In this document: in pieces, positions 17,569-24,376 of the stretch | Numbering within the stretch: the first letter of the stretch is position 1 | How the letters are laid out: every line of letters begins with the position of its first letter | Source: a bacterium | GTDB lineage: Bacteria; Patescibacteria; ABY1; JAGPKW01 | DNA length: 64,000 nucleotides | Direction: 5' to 3' | Assembly (NCBI GenBank): GCA_021780535.1 | Contig: JAJXYN010000009.1 | Coordinates: 248,001 to 312,000, forward strand | Notes under the pieces: model-generated | What the model was told of the DNA's origin: nothing | Databases searched by the model: none | Seen by the model: the letters and a program-made list of their open reading frames with translations, nothing else | Translations under genes and position numbers: made by a program

Positions 17569-17597
17569 TGCGAAGCTACATAGTGGTATCCGAGAGA
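17569..17597 (-). repeat. Bipartite inverted repeat, proximal copy
   Basis: On the minus strand this reads TCTCTCGGATA, seven bases, GTAGCTTCGCA. The same two 11-mers with the same 7-base gap occur on the plus strand at 17709-17737, while the gap sequence differs. Conservation of both arms and of the spacing shows selection on RNA pairing or protein binding. Confidence 0.75.
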
Positions 17598-17708
17598 CGC
17601 CACTTATGATTTAACCGTCAGATGCCCGATTATCTTCATAAATGGCGAATATATGTATTAAAAAATACAAAATAAACAAAAAACAATTATCTGTAATAAT
17701 TGCAGTAT

Positions 17709-17737
17709 TCTCTCGGATATTAAATTGTAGCTTCGCA
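17709..17737 (+). repeat. Bipartite inverted repeat, distal copy
   Basis: TCTCTCGGATA (17709-17719), seven bases, GTAGCTTCGCA (17727-17737): an exact arm-for-arm inverted copy of 17569-17597. It lies at the expected 5' end of the mod transcript. Confidence 0.75.
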
Positions 17738-17743
17738 TTATCT

Positions 17744-17772
17744 AATATAACCTTAATATAACAAAAAAACAA
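17744..17772 (-). promoter_or_regulatory. Inferred mod promoter
   Basis: On the minus strand, TTGTTT (17767-17772), a 17-bp spacer and TATATT (17744-17749). The start point would fall near 17737, the first base of the distal repeat, so the repeat would form the very 5' end of the leader. Confidence 0.45.
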
Positions 17773-17903
17773 GGCGATGCTATAACAAAATGTCTTTCTT
17801 TGTTTTTTATTATATTATTGAGCAACACTTCAATATATGTGTTGAAAAATGTGATATTTTAGAATAAGATAAAAGTAATATTTATATTTAAATTAAGATT
17901 AAA

Positions 17904-19001
17904 ATGGAAGAATTATTTAAAAATTTGAAACCTTACTCAAAAATAACCTTTTACAATGATACAACGCCATTAGAATACGACTGTTTTGATTTAATTTTTG
18001 ACTTATATCACGATTTTTATTCTTTAAATAGAGACACTACTTATACACTTAAAAAAAGTTTTGTATTTGATGATGATGAATTTAATAAAATTAAAATATT
18101 TTTAGAAGAATTAAAAAATGCTAATATTATTGATAGTTTTTCTGAAGAAAAAACAGCTCTTAAACCAAAAGATGATGATGATATAATAATGTGGCTGAAT
18201 AGTAAATTCGATATAAAAATATTATTTACACCAAAAATAGAAGGATTTGATTTACTTGGCTATATTGCAGAAAAAAATAAATTAAATATCTACGGGGATA
18301 AAATACAAAAACAAAAGATATCTAAGATGATTTTATCTAAATTCGAAGAATACCAAAATAATGAGTTATTTTTTGATTTGTATTATAGTGATGAATGGAA
18401 TAATTCTGAAGATATAGAAAAATATTTAGATGGTTCATATTCTGATTACGAAAAGATAAACGCATTTAAAACACTAAGAAATCTAGAGAATGATAAAATA
18501 ATACAAATAAAAGAAACTTCCGTATTAAGAGAATATGGAAATAAAATAATTATAGCAAATGTAAAAATAAAAATATTGGAAACAGATAAGCTTTATAATG
18601 CGAGCTATGATAAATCTAAAAAAGAAATTACTACTGATAAAGAAATAAACACTGAACAATTTCTATATACCTACAATAAACAAAAGAAAAATGGCTCGCT
18701 TGTTTTAAAAAGCTTTGGGGAATACGTTAATTTTACAGGAAGAAGGAGCGCAATATTTCTATTTTTTTACAAAAAAAGAAATGAAAATAAATTTTTTGAT
18801 TACAAAGAACTAAATTTATTTCTAAAAGAAAATGATTTTGAAGAAATAAAATCCGATGGCTTAAACAAAGACATTAAAACAGTTAATAAAATTATAAATG
18901 TTTTAACAAACAATGAATTAAAAGAAATAATACTTATAGATAAAGAGAAAAATGAAAAAGACGCTGATATAAATGTTTATAAATTTAATAACCTAAAATA
19001 G
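17904..19001 (+). CDS. Hypothetical protein of the integrated element
   Basis: A 365-aa soluble protein, rich in Lys, Asp, Glu and Asn, with no signal peptide, membrane helix or cysteine pattern. I recognise no domain. The C-terminal half alternates strands and helices (SLVLKSFGEYVNF, then IFLFFYKKRNEN, then NKIINVLTNNELKEI) and could hold a winged helix. It is divergent from mod across the 350-bp region with the structured leader and is followed by a terminator, so it is a single-gene unit. Its placement opposite an R-M operon would suit a regulator or an immunity accessory factor, but nothing in the sequence proves this. Confidence 0.72.
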   Translation: MEELFKNLKPYSKITFYNDTTPLEYDCFDLIFDLYHDFYSLNRDTTYTLKKSFVFDDDEFNKIKIFLEELKNANIIDSFSEEKTALKPKDDDDIIMWLNSKFDIKILFTPKIEGFDLLGYIAEKNKLNIYGDKIQKQKISKMILSKFEEYQNNELFFDLYYSDEWNNSEDIEKYLDGSYSDYEKINAFKTLRNLENDKIIQIKETSVLREYGNKIIIANVKIKILETDKLYNASYDKSKKEITTDKEINTEQFLYTYNKQKKNGSLVLKSFGEYVNFTGRRSAIFLFFYKKRNENKFFDYKELNLFLKENDFEEIKSDGLNKDIKTVNKIINVLTNNELKEIILIDKEKNEKDADINVYKFNNLK

Positions 19002-19024
19002 TCGGATTTATACTCGGATTTTTT

Positions 19025-19058
19025 AAAAAATAGCTAATATATGGCTATTTTTTATTTG
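19025..19058 (+). terminator. Intrinsic terminator
   Basis: AAAAAATAGC (19025-19034) pairs with GCTATTTTTT (19044-19053). It ends the 17904 gene; the flanking A-run makes it bidirectional. Confidence 0.75.
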
Positions 19059-19219
19059 AATATTTTTATTTTTCATAAGTATATCGTATTTTATGTCGTT
19101 GTTAATAAATCACCAAAACCGAGAATAGTAGCATATTTTAAGTTATGAAATAATACAAAATGAAAATATTTTCTAAACAACAAACTGCAGTTTGAATATT
19201 TAATAATAAAAATAAAATT

Positions 19220-19471
19220 ATGTTCAAATATTTAAAAGAAAACGATTTTTTTACAACTCCAGACATTTGTCTTGGGGCTACAATATTGTATTTTGGATAC
19301 AAAATAGAATGTGTTGAAAATAAAAACAACAAAACACACTTCTCTTTTAGAAGAGATAAAAAACTAGATGATTTAATACAAGACCATTTAAATCATTTAT
19401 TAAAGGTTGAGCCTATGATGTTTTTTGAAAAAACAAAAGAACTTAAAAAAAGAATACATTTTGGTATATGA
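19220..19471 (+). CDS. Small hypothetical protein (element operon, first gene)
   Basis: An 83-aa protein of mixed composition: MFKYLKENDFFTTPD, then a hydrophobic LGATILYFGYKIECVEN strand pair, a basic FSFRRDKKLDDLIQDHLN helix and a VEPMMFFEKTKELKKR end. I know short proteins of this look from CPR and phage-like elements, often just upstream of a related ~50-aa gene, but no function is established. The stop overlaps the next start (ATGA), which strongly supports both as real, translationally coupled genes. No Shine-Dalgarno sequence is present. Confidence 0.65.
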   Translation: MFKYLKENDFFTTPDICLGATILYFGYKIECVENKNNKTHFSFRRDKKLDDLIQDHLNHLLKVEPMMFFEKTKELKKRIHFGI

Positions 19472-19623
19472 ATTTAAAAGAAAAAGACATTAAAGAATTC
19501 CAAAGGCTTTATAAAGAAGAATTTGGAGAAGAATTGGATTTTGAAGAAGCAAAAAAACAATGTGACGACTTCCTTGAATTTATGGTTTTATTCTTCAAAC
19601 CAAAAAATCTTATAAAATATTAA
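19468..19623 (+). CDS. 51-aa protein of a small 'LY-x-EFG' family, copy 1
   Basis: A 51-aa reading frame, too short for most gene finders, starting on the ATGA overlap with the previous gene. Its core FQRLYKEEFGEELDFEEAKK and the following DFLEFMVLFF helix match the 46-aa protein at 22234 in pattern: Lys/Phe, LY-x-x-E-(F/Y)-G, a four-residue gap, (D/R)-x-E-A, then an amphipathic helix. Two helices with a tight turn are predicted. Two related copies in one element, each in coupled gene strings, argue for a real function, perhaps as a small DNA- or protein-binding factor. Confidence 0.68.
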   Translation: MNLKEKDIKEFQRLYKEEFGEELDFEEAKKQCDDFLEFMVLFFKPKNLIKY

Positions 19624-19639
19624 AATTAACATTAAAAAT

Positions 19640-20926
19640 ATGGAAAATATAGAGAGCGTTTTAAGTTCTGTTGATGAAGTTTTTGAAAAAGAGCAAAAAG
19701 AGCAAATCAATAAATTTAAAGAAAAGTTTAAAGAATTAAATGCTGAAAATCTAAAAAGTACTTTAGGTCTAACAATTAAAAAGGATAATGAAAATAAGAT
19801 AATAACTTTCTTATGCCAATTATCATCTTACACAGAAGATAACCAATTTAATATTATATTTAACGCCCCCTCTTCTAGTGGTAAATCATATATACCAACA
19901 GAGATAGCAAAACTTTTCCCAAGCGAAGATGTAATGGAAGTTGCTTATTGTTCTCCAACAGCTTTTTTTCACGATAGTGGTGTATACAATGAAGAAAGAA
20001 AAAGTATAGATATGGATTTATCTAAAAAAATACTTATATTTTTAGACCAGCCACACGCTCAATTATTAGAAAGATTAAGACCTTTGTTGTCTCACGATAA
20101 AAAAGAAATACTTGTTAAAATATCTGATAAAACTGGCAAGGGCGGTTTAAAAACAAGGAATATTTATATAAAGGGCTTTCCATCTGTAATATTTTGTTCT
20201 GCTAATACAAATATAGACGAACAAGAAAGTACTAGGTCTATATTATTATCACCTGAAATAAATCAAGAAAAATTAAGAGAAAGTATCTTGGAAAAAATAA
20301 AATATGAAACAAATAAGGATACTTATAAAGATTTTATAAATCAAAATCAAGAAAGAATTTTATTAAAGGAAAGAATTTTAGAAATTAAAAAACTAAATAT
20401 AAAGGATATAAAAATAGCAGATGAAGAACTTATTATAGGATTATTTTTTAAGGGTAAAAAAATATTAAAACCAAGACACCAAAGAGATATAGCTAGATTT
20501 ATATCAATAATAAAATCATTTGCTTTATTAAATTGTTTCTATAGAGAGAAAAGTGGTGATGACATAATAGCTAGTTATGATGATATAGAAAGTGCTATGA
20601 ACATATGGCAAGTTGTTTCTGAAAGCCAGGAATATAATATCTCTCCTTATTTGTATGGTTTTTATAAAGAGATAATACTCCCATTGTTTTTAAGTAAAAA
20701 CAAAAGAGGTATTTTAAGAAAAGAAGTTTTGCAAAAATATTTTGAAGTTTATGAAAAGAATATACCAGATTGGCAATTAAGACAAAGTATTCTGCCAGCT
20801 CTTGAAAACTCTGGTTTAATATATCAAGAACAAGACGAAACAAATAAAAGAAAAATTCTTATTTACTGCTCCGAAAGAGAAAACAAAGAAATAATTGATT
20901 TAAGCAAAAACGAAATAACAATATAG
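19640..20926 (+). CDS. P-loop ATPase of the element (replication/helicase-like)
   Basis: The 428-aa protein has a Walker A motif FNAPSSSGKSYIP (about 74-86), a Walker B strand ILIFLDQP (131-138) where Asp is followed by Gln rather than Glu, and a sensor-like strand SVIFCSANTN. A helical region and a C-terminal winged-helix-like segment (about 340-428: RGILRKEVLQKYFEV, then RQSILPALENSGLIYQE) follow. The layout resembles AAA+/SF3-type ATPases with a wHTH tail that act in plasmid or phage replication. It sits in the rightward operon with unknown partners. A DNA helicase or loader role is likely but not proven. Confidence 0.72.
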   Translation: MENIESVLSSVDEVFEKEQKEQINKFKEKFKELNAENLKSTLGLTIKKDNENKIITFLCQLSSYTEDNQFNIIFNAPSSSGKSYIPTEIAKLFPSEDVMEVAYCSPTAFFHDSGVYNEERKSIDMDLSKKILIFLDQPHAQLLERLRPLLSHDKKEILVKISDKTGKGGLKTRNIYIKGFPSVIFCSANTNIDEQESTRSILLSPEINQEKLRESILEKIKYETNKDTYKDFINQNQERILLKERILEIKKLNIKDIKIADEELIIGLFFKGKKILKPRHQRDIARFISIIKSFALLNCFYREKSGDDIIASYDDIESAMNIWQVVSESQEYNISPYLYGFYKEIILPLFLSKNKRGILRKEVLQKYFEVYEKNIPDWQLRQSILPALENSGLIYQEQDETNKRKILIYCSERENKEIIDLSKNEITI

Positions 20927-20963
20927 TGAGTTGCACTATATGTAATTTATAAATAATAAAAAT

Positions 20964-21614
20964 ATGAGTAAAAAACTTAAAATATTAAAAAAAGATAGAG
21001 ACAGAGTTGTAAAAAGAATATCAGAAGATTATACAAACGAAGATATTGTAAATATATCAATTTTAAATTCTACCACTTGGTTAAAAAGAGATAATCTTAT
21101 AGAAGAGTTAAAAACGGATTTATCAGAATTACAATTATTAAAAAAAGAAAATAAAGACACTTCAGAATTTGAAGAAAAAATAAAAGATAAGATGGAAAAG
21201 ATATCTCTTGTTAATAGTAATAAATCCAGTCACGCTTTTATAGAGGGCGTGTCTGTGAGGTATAGAGGTTATGCTATAAAAATGAAAGAGGATTTAATAA
21301 AAGAATATGATGCAAAAACGTTGATAGAATTTTCTCTAATAGAACAAATAGTAAGTTCTAATATAAAGTTTATTGCCTGTTCAAAAAAAATGATAGAAGC
21401 TTCTGAATTTGATTACTTTGGAAATGATAGAAATAATTTTTTAAAATTTTTATCTATAGAAAAAGATAGAGCTTTTAGACAGTTTATTTCTGGAACACAA
21501 GCATTGCAACAATTAAAACAACCTTCATTGAATATTAAAATAAACACTAAAAATGCTTTTATAGCTCAAAATCAGCAATTAAACAGTAATTCAGAAAACA
21601 ATGATACCAAATAA
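20964..21614 (+). CDS. Hypothetical coiled-coil protein of the element
   Basis: A 216-aa, helix-rich, Lys/Glu-rich protein with a probable coiled coil (residues 40-75: LIEELKTDLSELQLLKKEN). A more conserved-looking middle follows (SSHAFIEGVSVRYRGYAIKM, then LIEQIVSSNIKFIACSKKM), and the tail is an N/Q/S-rich linker. No catalytic motif is recognised. It follows the P-loop ATPase by 37 bp and overlaps the next gene by 14 bp, so it belongs to the same operon. It might be a partner of the ATPase in replication or partition. Confidence 0.65.
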   Translation: MSKKLKILKKDRDRVVKRISEDYTNEDIVNISILNSTTWLKRDNLIEELKTDLSELQLLKKENKDTSEFEEKIKDKMEKISLVNSNKSSHAFIEGVSVRYRGYAIKMKEDLIKEYDAKTLIEFSLIEQIVSSNIKFIACSKKMIEASEFDYFGNDRNNFLKFLSIEKDRAFRQFISGTQALQQLKQPSLNIKINTKNAFIAQNQQLNSNSENNDTK

Positions 21615-21924
21615 TTTCGACAAGTTTTTAGTAAGTCAATGTCAAAAGCTTGATATAAAAAATCTAGTTAAGTCAATACAGGAAGAGCTTTTAAGAGATT
21701 TAATATTAAAATCTGAAATAAATTTTGAGGATGTAAATATAGAGTTTTCTTATTCCAAGACTGGCTTTGATGGTTCTAGGTTATGGTTAAAATGCCCTAT
21801 ATGTAGTCATAATATAAGAATAATTTATAAAACACCTAATAATTTTATAGGTTGTAGAAAATGTTTAAACTTAGACTATGAAAGTCATATATATAAAAAA
21901 ATAAAAAATAAAATATGGGATTAA
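21601..21924 (+). CDS. Zinc-ribbon protein of the element
   Basis: A 107-aa protein with a C-terminal zinc ribbon: CPICSHNIRIIYK, then GCRKCLNLDY (residues 65-95). The motif LWLKCPIC, then an aromatic/hydrophobic IGCRKC, is common in phage and plasmid proteins of CPR and Firmicutes elements. The N-terminal 50 residues are helical (LVKSIQEELLRDLIL). It overlaps both neighbours (14 bp upstream, 10 bp downstream), which supports the start at 21601 and translational coupling. Nucleic-acid binding is the most likely role. Confidence 0.68.
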   Translation: MIPNNFDKFLVSQCQKLDIKNLVKSIQEELLRDLILKSEINFEDVNIEFSYSKTGFDGSRLWLKCPICSHNIRIIYKTPNNFIGCRKCLNLDYESHIYKKIKNKIWD

Positions 21925-22223
21925 GTATAGATGGTAAAAATATAGAACAAAATATACATTTTAACTGGAATTGTTTAGATAATTTTATAAAGTGGTGTAG
22001 CACGAAAAACATACCATTATTATTTCCTGATTGGGACGGAACAAATGCCAATAAAATAATTGATTTAAGAAATAAGAAATCACAAAGAAAATTAAAGAAA
22101 AAATTGTATGTGGTAGAAAAATTTATAACAAATGAAATAGATTATAATTTGTTTATTCTTATTAAGTATTATATATTTTTAAAAAATCAATTAGATAATA
22201 ATGGATTTATAGAATATTCTTAA
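21915..22223 (+). CDS. Small hypothetical protein of the element
   Basis: A 102-aa basic protein (NIPLLFPDWDGTNANKIIDL, then RKLKKKLYVVEKFITNE) with no recognised domain, signal or cysteine motif. It is short and lies in a coupled string of genes (10-bp overlap upstream, 10-bp gap to the 46-aa gene downstream). It ends in a hydrophobic/aromatic helix (YNLFILIKYYIFLKNQ) too charged to be a clear membrane anchor. Confidence 0.55.
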   Translation: MGLSIDGKNIEQNIHFNWNCLDNFIKWCSTKNIPLLFPDWDGTNANKIIDLRNKKSQRKLKKKLYVVEKFITNEIDYNLFILIKYYIFLKNQLDNNGFIEYS

Positions 22224-22233
22224 CTTAAAATAT

Positions 22234-22374
22234 ATGATTTCAGAAAAAAACTTACAAAAATTTATGGATTTATACGAAAAAGAATACGGGGTTAAATTAA
22301 CAAGACAGGAGGCGTTCAATCTTTTCTCAAGGTTTGTAAACATAGTAAGAATTGTATATGAAACAAAGGATTAA
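22234..22374 (+). CDS. 46-aa protein of the 'LY-x-EFG' family, copy 2
   Basis: A 46-aa reading frame (MISEKNLQKFMDLYEKEYGV, then KLTRQEAFNLFSRF, then VNIVRIVYETKD). It aligns by pattern with the 51-aa protein at 19468: KF..LY.KEYG...(S/T)(R)xEA..LF.(R)F....I. I recall this kind of short protein just upstream of serine recombinase genes in CPR genomes, which fits its position here before the structured leader and the recombinase. Function is unknown; a small recombination directionality factor or a regulator is one idea. Confidence 0.68.
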   Translation: MISEKNLQKFMDLYEKEYGVKLTRQEAFNLFSRFVNIVRIVYETKD

Positions 22375-22406
22375 CAAATCAATAAAAGTATTATAAAATG
22401 ATTATA

Positions 22407-22533
22407 TTGACCCAACTTAATATTTTCTATGAAAGAGACTTTTTATAATGTCTATCTTTGTTATCGTCTATATAGGACAGTTCTGCCGATAATTCTTTCA
22501 TAGGAATGTTGGGTCAATCAGGACTGTCCTTTT
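22407..22533 (+). ncRNA. Structured leader before the serine recombinase
   Basis: A multi-branched fold is visible by eye: outer stem TTGACCCAAC (22407-22416) with GTTGGGTCAA (22508-22517); second stem CTATGAAAGA (22427-22436) with TCTTTCATAG (22494-22503); inner hairpin TTATCG (22461-22466) with CGATAA (22487-22492). In addition AGGACAGT (22474-22481), in the inner loop, is complementary to ACTGTCCT (22523-22530), which is followed by TTTTAG. The last pairing would form either a pseudoknot or an alternative terminator. It lies between the 46-aa gene and the recombinase and may control recombinase expression, or it may contain a recombination site. Confidence 0.55.
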
Positions 22534-22563
22534 AGATTTAATAAAATTAACATTAAAAAAAAT

Positions 22564-24186
22564 ATGATAAAAGAAAATAGAAATTTAAAATATGCTATAT
22601 ATCTTCGTAAATCAACTGATAGTGAAGATAGACAAGTTCAGTCAATAGAAGACCAAGAAAAAGAAATAAATATTTTAGTAGAAAGAGAAGGAATTAAAAA
22701 AGAAAATATAATAGAAATCTTCAAAGAAAGTAAATCTGCCAAAAAACCTGGGAGAGAAGAATTCAATAGAATGATGTGTTTAATAAAAGAAGGCAAAATT
22801 GATAGTGTTATGTGTTGGAAATTAAATCGTTTAGCAAGAAATCCTATCGATGGTGGCGAAATTCAATGGTTACTACAACAAAATATAATTAAATCAATAT
22901 TAACAAATGAAAGAGAATACCTTCCAACTGACAATGTTCTTATGATGGCAGTTGAATTGGGAATGGCAAATCAATTTGTATTAGACTTAAGTAAAGATGT
23001 TAAAAGAGGAATGAGGGGTAAAGTAGAAAAAGGCTGGAGACCAATGAGAGCTCCCATTGGATATATAAACGACAAAGCTGGTAATAAAGGAGAGAAAAAG
23101 ATTTTTAGAGATGAAACTAGATTTGATATAGTGAGAAAGTGTTGGGAGCTTTTATTTACAAGAAAATATACAGTACCAGAAATTACAGAAATAGCTAATG
23201 AAACATATGGTTTAAGAGACTATAAAGGTGAGAAAATAAATAATAGCACCTTTTATAAGATATTTAGAAATACTTTTTATTATGGAGAGTTTAGTTATTG
23301 TGGCGAAGTGTATCAAGGAAAACACGAACCAATGATAACAAAAACAGAATTTGAATACGCTCAAGATATTTTAAGTGGTAGTAAACATAATAAAAGACCA
23401 AAAACAAAAAATCTCCCATACAATGGAATTATTACTTGTGGCGAATGTGGCTGTTATATTACATCAGAAGAGAAAATAAAATATGTTAAGTCAGAAAATA
23501 AAGTCAAAAATTATGTATATAATAAATGTTGTAGTAATAATAGATGTTTTAAATGTTCTCAGAAGCCAATAAAATATGAAGAATTGTCTGAACAAGTTAA
23601 AAAATACCTAGAAACAATAAAGATAACTGATAAATTTTTTAATTTTGCCCTAATGGTTTTCAAAGAAAGAAATATGGTAGAAGAAGAAAATAGAAATAGT
23701 ATCATAAGAAACTTACAATCAAATCATACGGAGGTTATAAAAAAGATAGATAACTTAATAAATTTATTTGTATCTCAAAATAATCAAAATAGAGAGCTTT
23801 TAAGTGAAGATGAATATATTTCTCAAAAATCATTTCTTGCTAAAGAAAAAATAAGAATAGAACAACAAATAAAGGATATTATGGAAGAAACATCAACTCA
23901 AGATAAAAGATTTGATGACGAAATAAACTTTGTTCATACAGAAATAGAAATGTTTGATAATGGGAGTTATGAAAAAAGAACTCAAATATTAAGAAAAATG
24001 GGAGAAAGCTTTATTTTAAAGGATGGAATGCTTGATATACAATTAAAAAAAGTATTTCTAACATTCACTACTTACCAGTCAGAGTATAAAAAGAGAGAAA
24101 TAGAACTAAGCAATATAAGAAATTTCAGCGAATTTAAAACAAAAAAAGAAGCTGATGCTTCTTTTCGTTCTATCTGGAGCGGGTAA
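22564..24186 (+). CDS. Large serine recombinase (site-specific integrase)
   Basis: The 540-aa protein has an N-terminal resolvase domain with catalytic Ser17 in YAIYLRKSTDSED and the Arg-rich WKLNRLARN motif. A recombinase domain follows (RGMRGKVEKGWRPMRAPIGY), then a zinc beta-ribbon (TCGECGCYI, then CCSNNRCFKC) and a long coiled coil (about 370-450). This is the serine-integrase architecture that inserts and excises elements by double-strand exchange. The reading frame runs through the host tRNA-Gly terminator (24141-24165) and stops at 24184-24186, inside the acceptor stem. Its last ~15-20 codons are therefore probably host DNA captured at integration, and the stop may differ in the excised form. 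Confidence 0.92.
   Translation: MIKENRNLKYAIYLRKSTDSEDRQVQSIEDQEKEINILVEREGIKKENIIEIFKESKSAKKPGREEFNRMMCLIKEGKIDSVMCWKLNRLARNPIDGGEIQWLLQQNIIKSILTNEREYLPTDNVLMMAVELGMANQFVLDLSKDVKRGMRGKVEKGWRPMRAPIGYINDKAGNKGEKKIFRDETRFDIVRKCWELLFTRKYTVPEITEIANETYGLRDYKGEKINNSTFYKIFRNTFYYGEFSYCGEVYQGKHEPMITKTEFEYAQDILSGSKHNKRPKTKNLPYNGIITCGECGCYITSEEKIKYVKSENKVKNYVYNKCCSNNRCFKCSQKPIKYEELSEQVKKYLETIKITDKFFNFALMVFKERNMVEEENRNSIIRNLQSNHTEVIKKIDNLINLFVSQNNQNRELLSEDEYISQKSFLAKEKIRIEQQIKDIMEETSTQDKRFDDEINFVHTEIEMFDNGSYEKRTQILRKMGESFILKDGMLDIQLKKVFLTFTTYQSEYKKREIELSNIRNFSEFKTKKEADASFRSIWSG
24141..24165 (-). terminator. tRNA-Gly terminator, embedded in the recombinase gene
   Basis: AAAAGAAGC (24144-24152) pairs with GCTTCTTTT (24157-24165). 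Read on the minus strand it ends in a T7 run, 10 bp past the encoded CCA. The same bases encode KKEADASF of the recombinase. Confidence 0.75.
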
Positions 24187-24249
24187 GGAGAATCGGACTC
24201 CCCTCTTCAGCTTGGAAGGCTGACATAATAGCCACTATACGATACCCGC
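24175..24249 (-). tRNA. tRNA-Gly (anticodon UCC)
   Basis: On the minus strand the acceptor arms GCGGGTA/TACCCGC (24243-24249 / 24179-24185), the D and T arms and the anticodon loop CTTCCAA (anticodon TCC) are all in place. The discriminator is T and CCA is encoded (24175-24177). A good promoter lies upstream and a terminator downstream. It is the integration target of the serine-recombinase element. The tRNA is intact, as expected when an element inserts at the 3' end without destroying the gene. Confidence 0.95.
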
Positions 24250-24266
24250 GATTGCTTACGAAATAT

Positions 24267-24295
24267 ATAATATCAAATATTTCTAATATAATCAA
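24267..24295 (-). promoter_or_regulatory. tRNA-Gly promoter
   Basis: On the minus strand, TTGATT (24290-24295), a 17-bp spacer and TATTAT (24267-24272), 17 bp before the tRNA 5' end. Confidence 0.7.
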
Positions 24296-24376
24296 GATCA
24301 AGCTTTGTTATGCTAATTTATGACTTGCTGAAATTTATATTCCGAGTATCCGATAAGGTGGTTATACTATCATCTT

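Larger units (their letters stand above)
17541..17737 (-). ncRNA. Structured leader RNA of the mod-res operon (candidate attenuator)
   Basis: On the minus strand, a 14-bp closing stem pairs 17617-17630 with 17546-17559. All 14 pairs form in the minus-strand RNA using two G-U wobbles, while the plus strand would have mismatches, so the structure is strand-specific. Inside are two hairpins (17600-17608 with 17579-17586; 17573-17578 with 17564-17569). The closing stem runs straight into U7 just before the ATG, like an intrinsic terminator. The predicted 5' end (17709-17737) is complementary to the loop of the first hairpin and to the second hairpin (11 + 11 bp), giving an alternative fold. A riboregulator of R-M expression is inferred. 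Confidence 0.6.
17638..17903. other. Divergent intergenic region between mod and the 17904 gene
   Basis: No gene is seen. It holds a hairpin at 17684-17702 (CAATTAT/ATAATTG), the distal inverted-repeat copy (17709-17737), the inferred mod promoter (17744-17772) and a hairpin near 17824-17845 (CAACAC/GTGTTG). It must contain the start signals of both divergent operons. Confidence 0.5.
9682..24186. mobile_element. Integrated element at tRNA-Gly with serine recombinase and type III R-M cargo
   Basis: The right end is firm: a large serine recombinase gene (22564-24186) abuts and overlaps the 3' end of tRNA-Gly(UCC). The left end is inferred to fall between the GGDEF terminator (9486) and the AlbA_2 gene (9806). 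In between lie a restriction-modification operon, unknown genes, a P-loop ATPase, zinc-ribbon proteins and two related ~50-aa proteins, with no housekeeping gene. Composition is similar to the host, and start codons are Shine-Dalgarno-free as in the host, so the element is adapted to this lineage. No transposase, conjugation or capsid gene is seen, so it is likely a cargo island or plasmid-like element. The exact left boundary is unknown. Confidence 0.6.

Noticed and set aside
17580..17608. Resemblance of AGTGGTATCCGAG...CGCCACT (plus strand) to a T-box antiterminator
   Set aside because: The T-box consensus needs an insertion to align, no specifier stem is seen, no aminoacyl-tRNA synthetase follows, and the closing stem pairs fully only on the minus strand.
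17560..17618. GTTRRRY/RYYYAAC-like motifs suggesting an integron attC site
   Set aside because: The two motifs are in the wrong order for attC, one has a mismatch, and there is no integron integrase.
22407..22533. Retron msr-msd-like RNA
   Set aside because: No reverse transcriptase gene is present, and the stems lack the a1/a2 arrangement and priming G.
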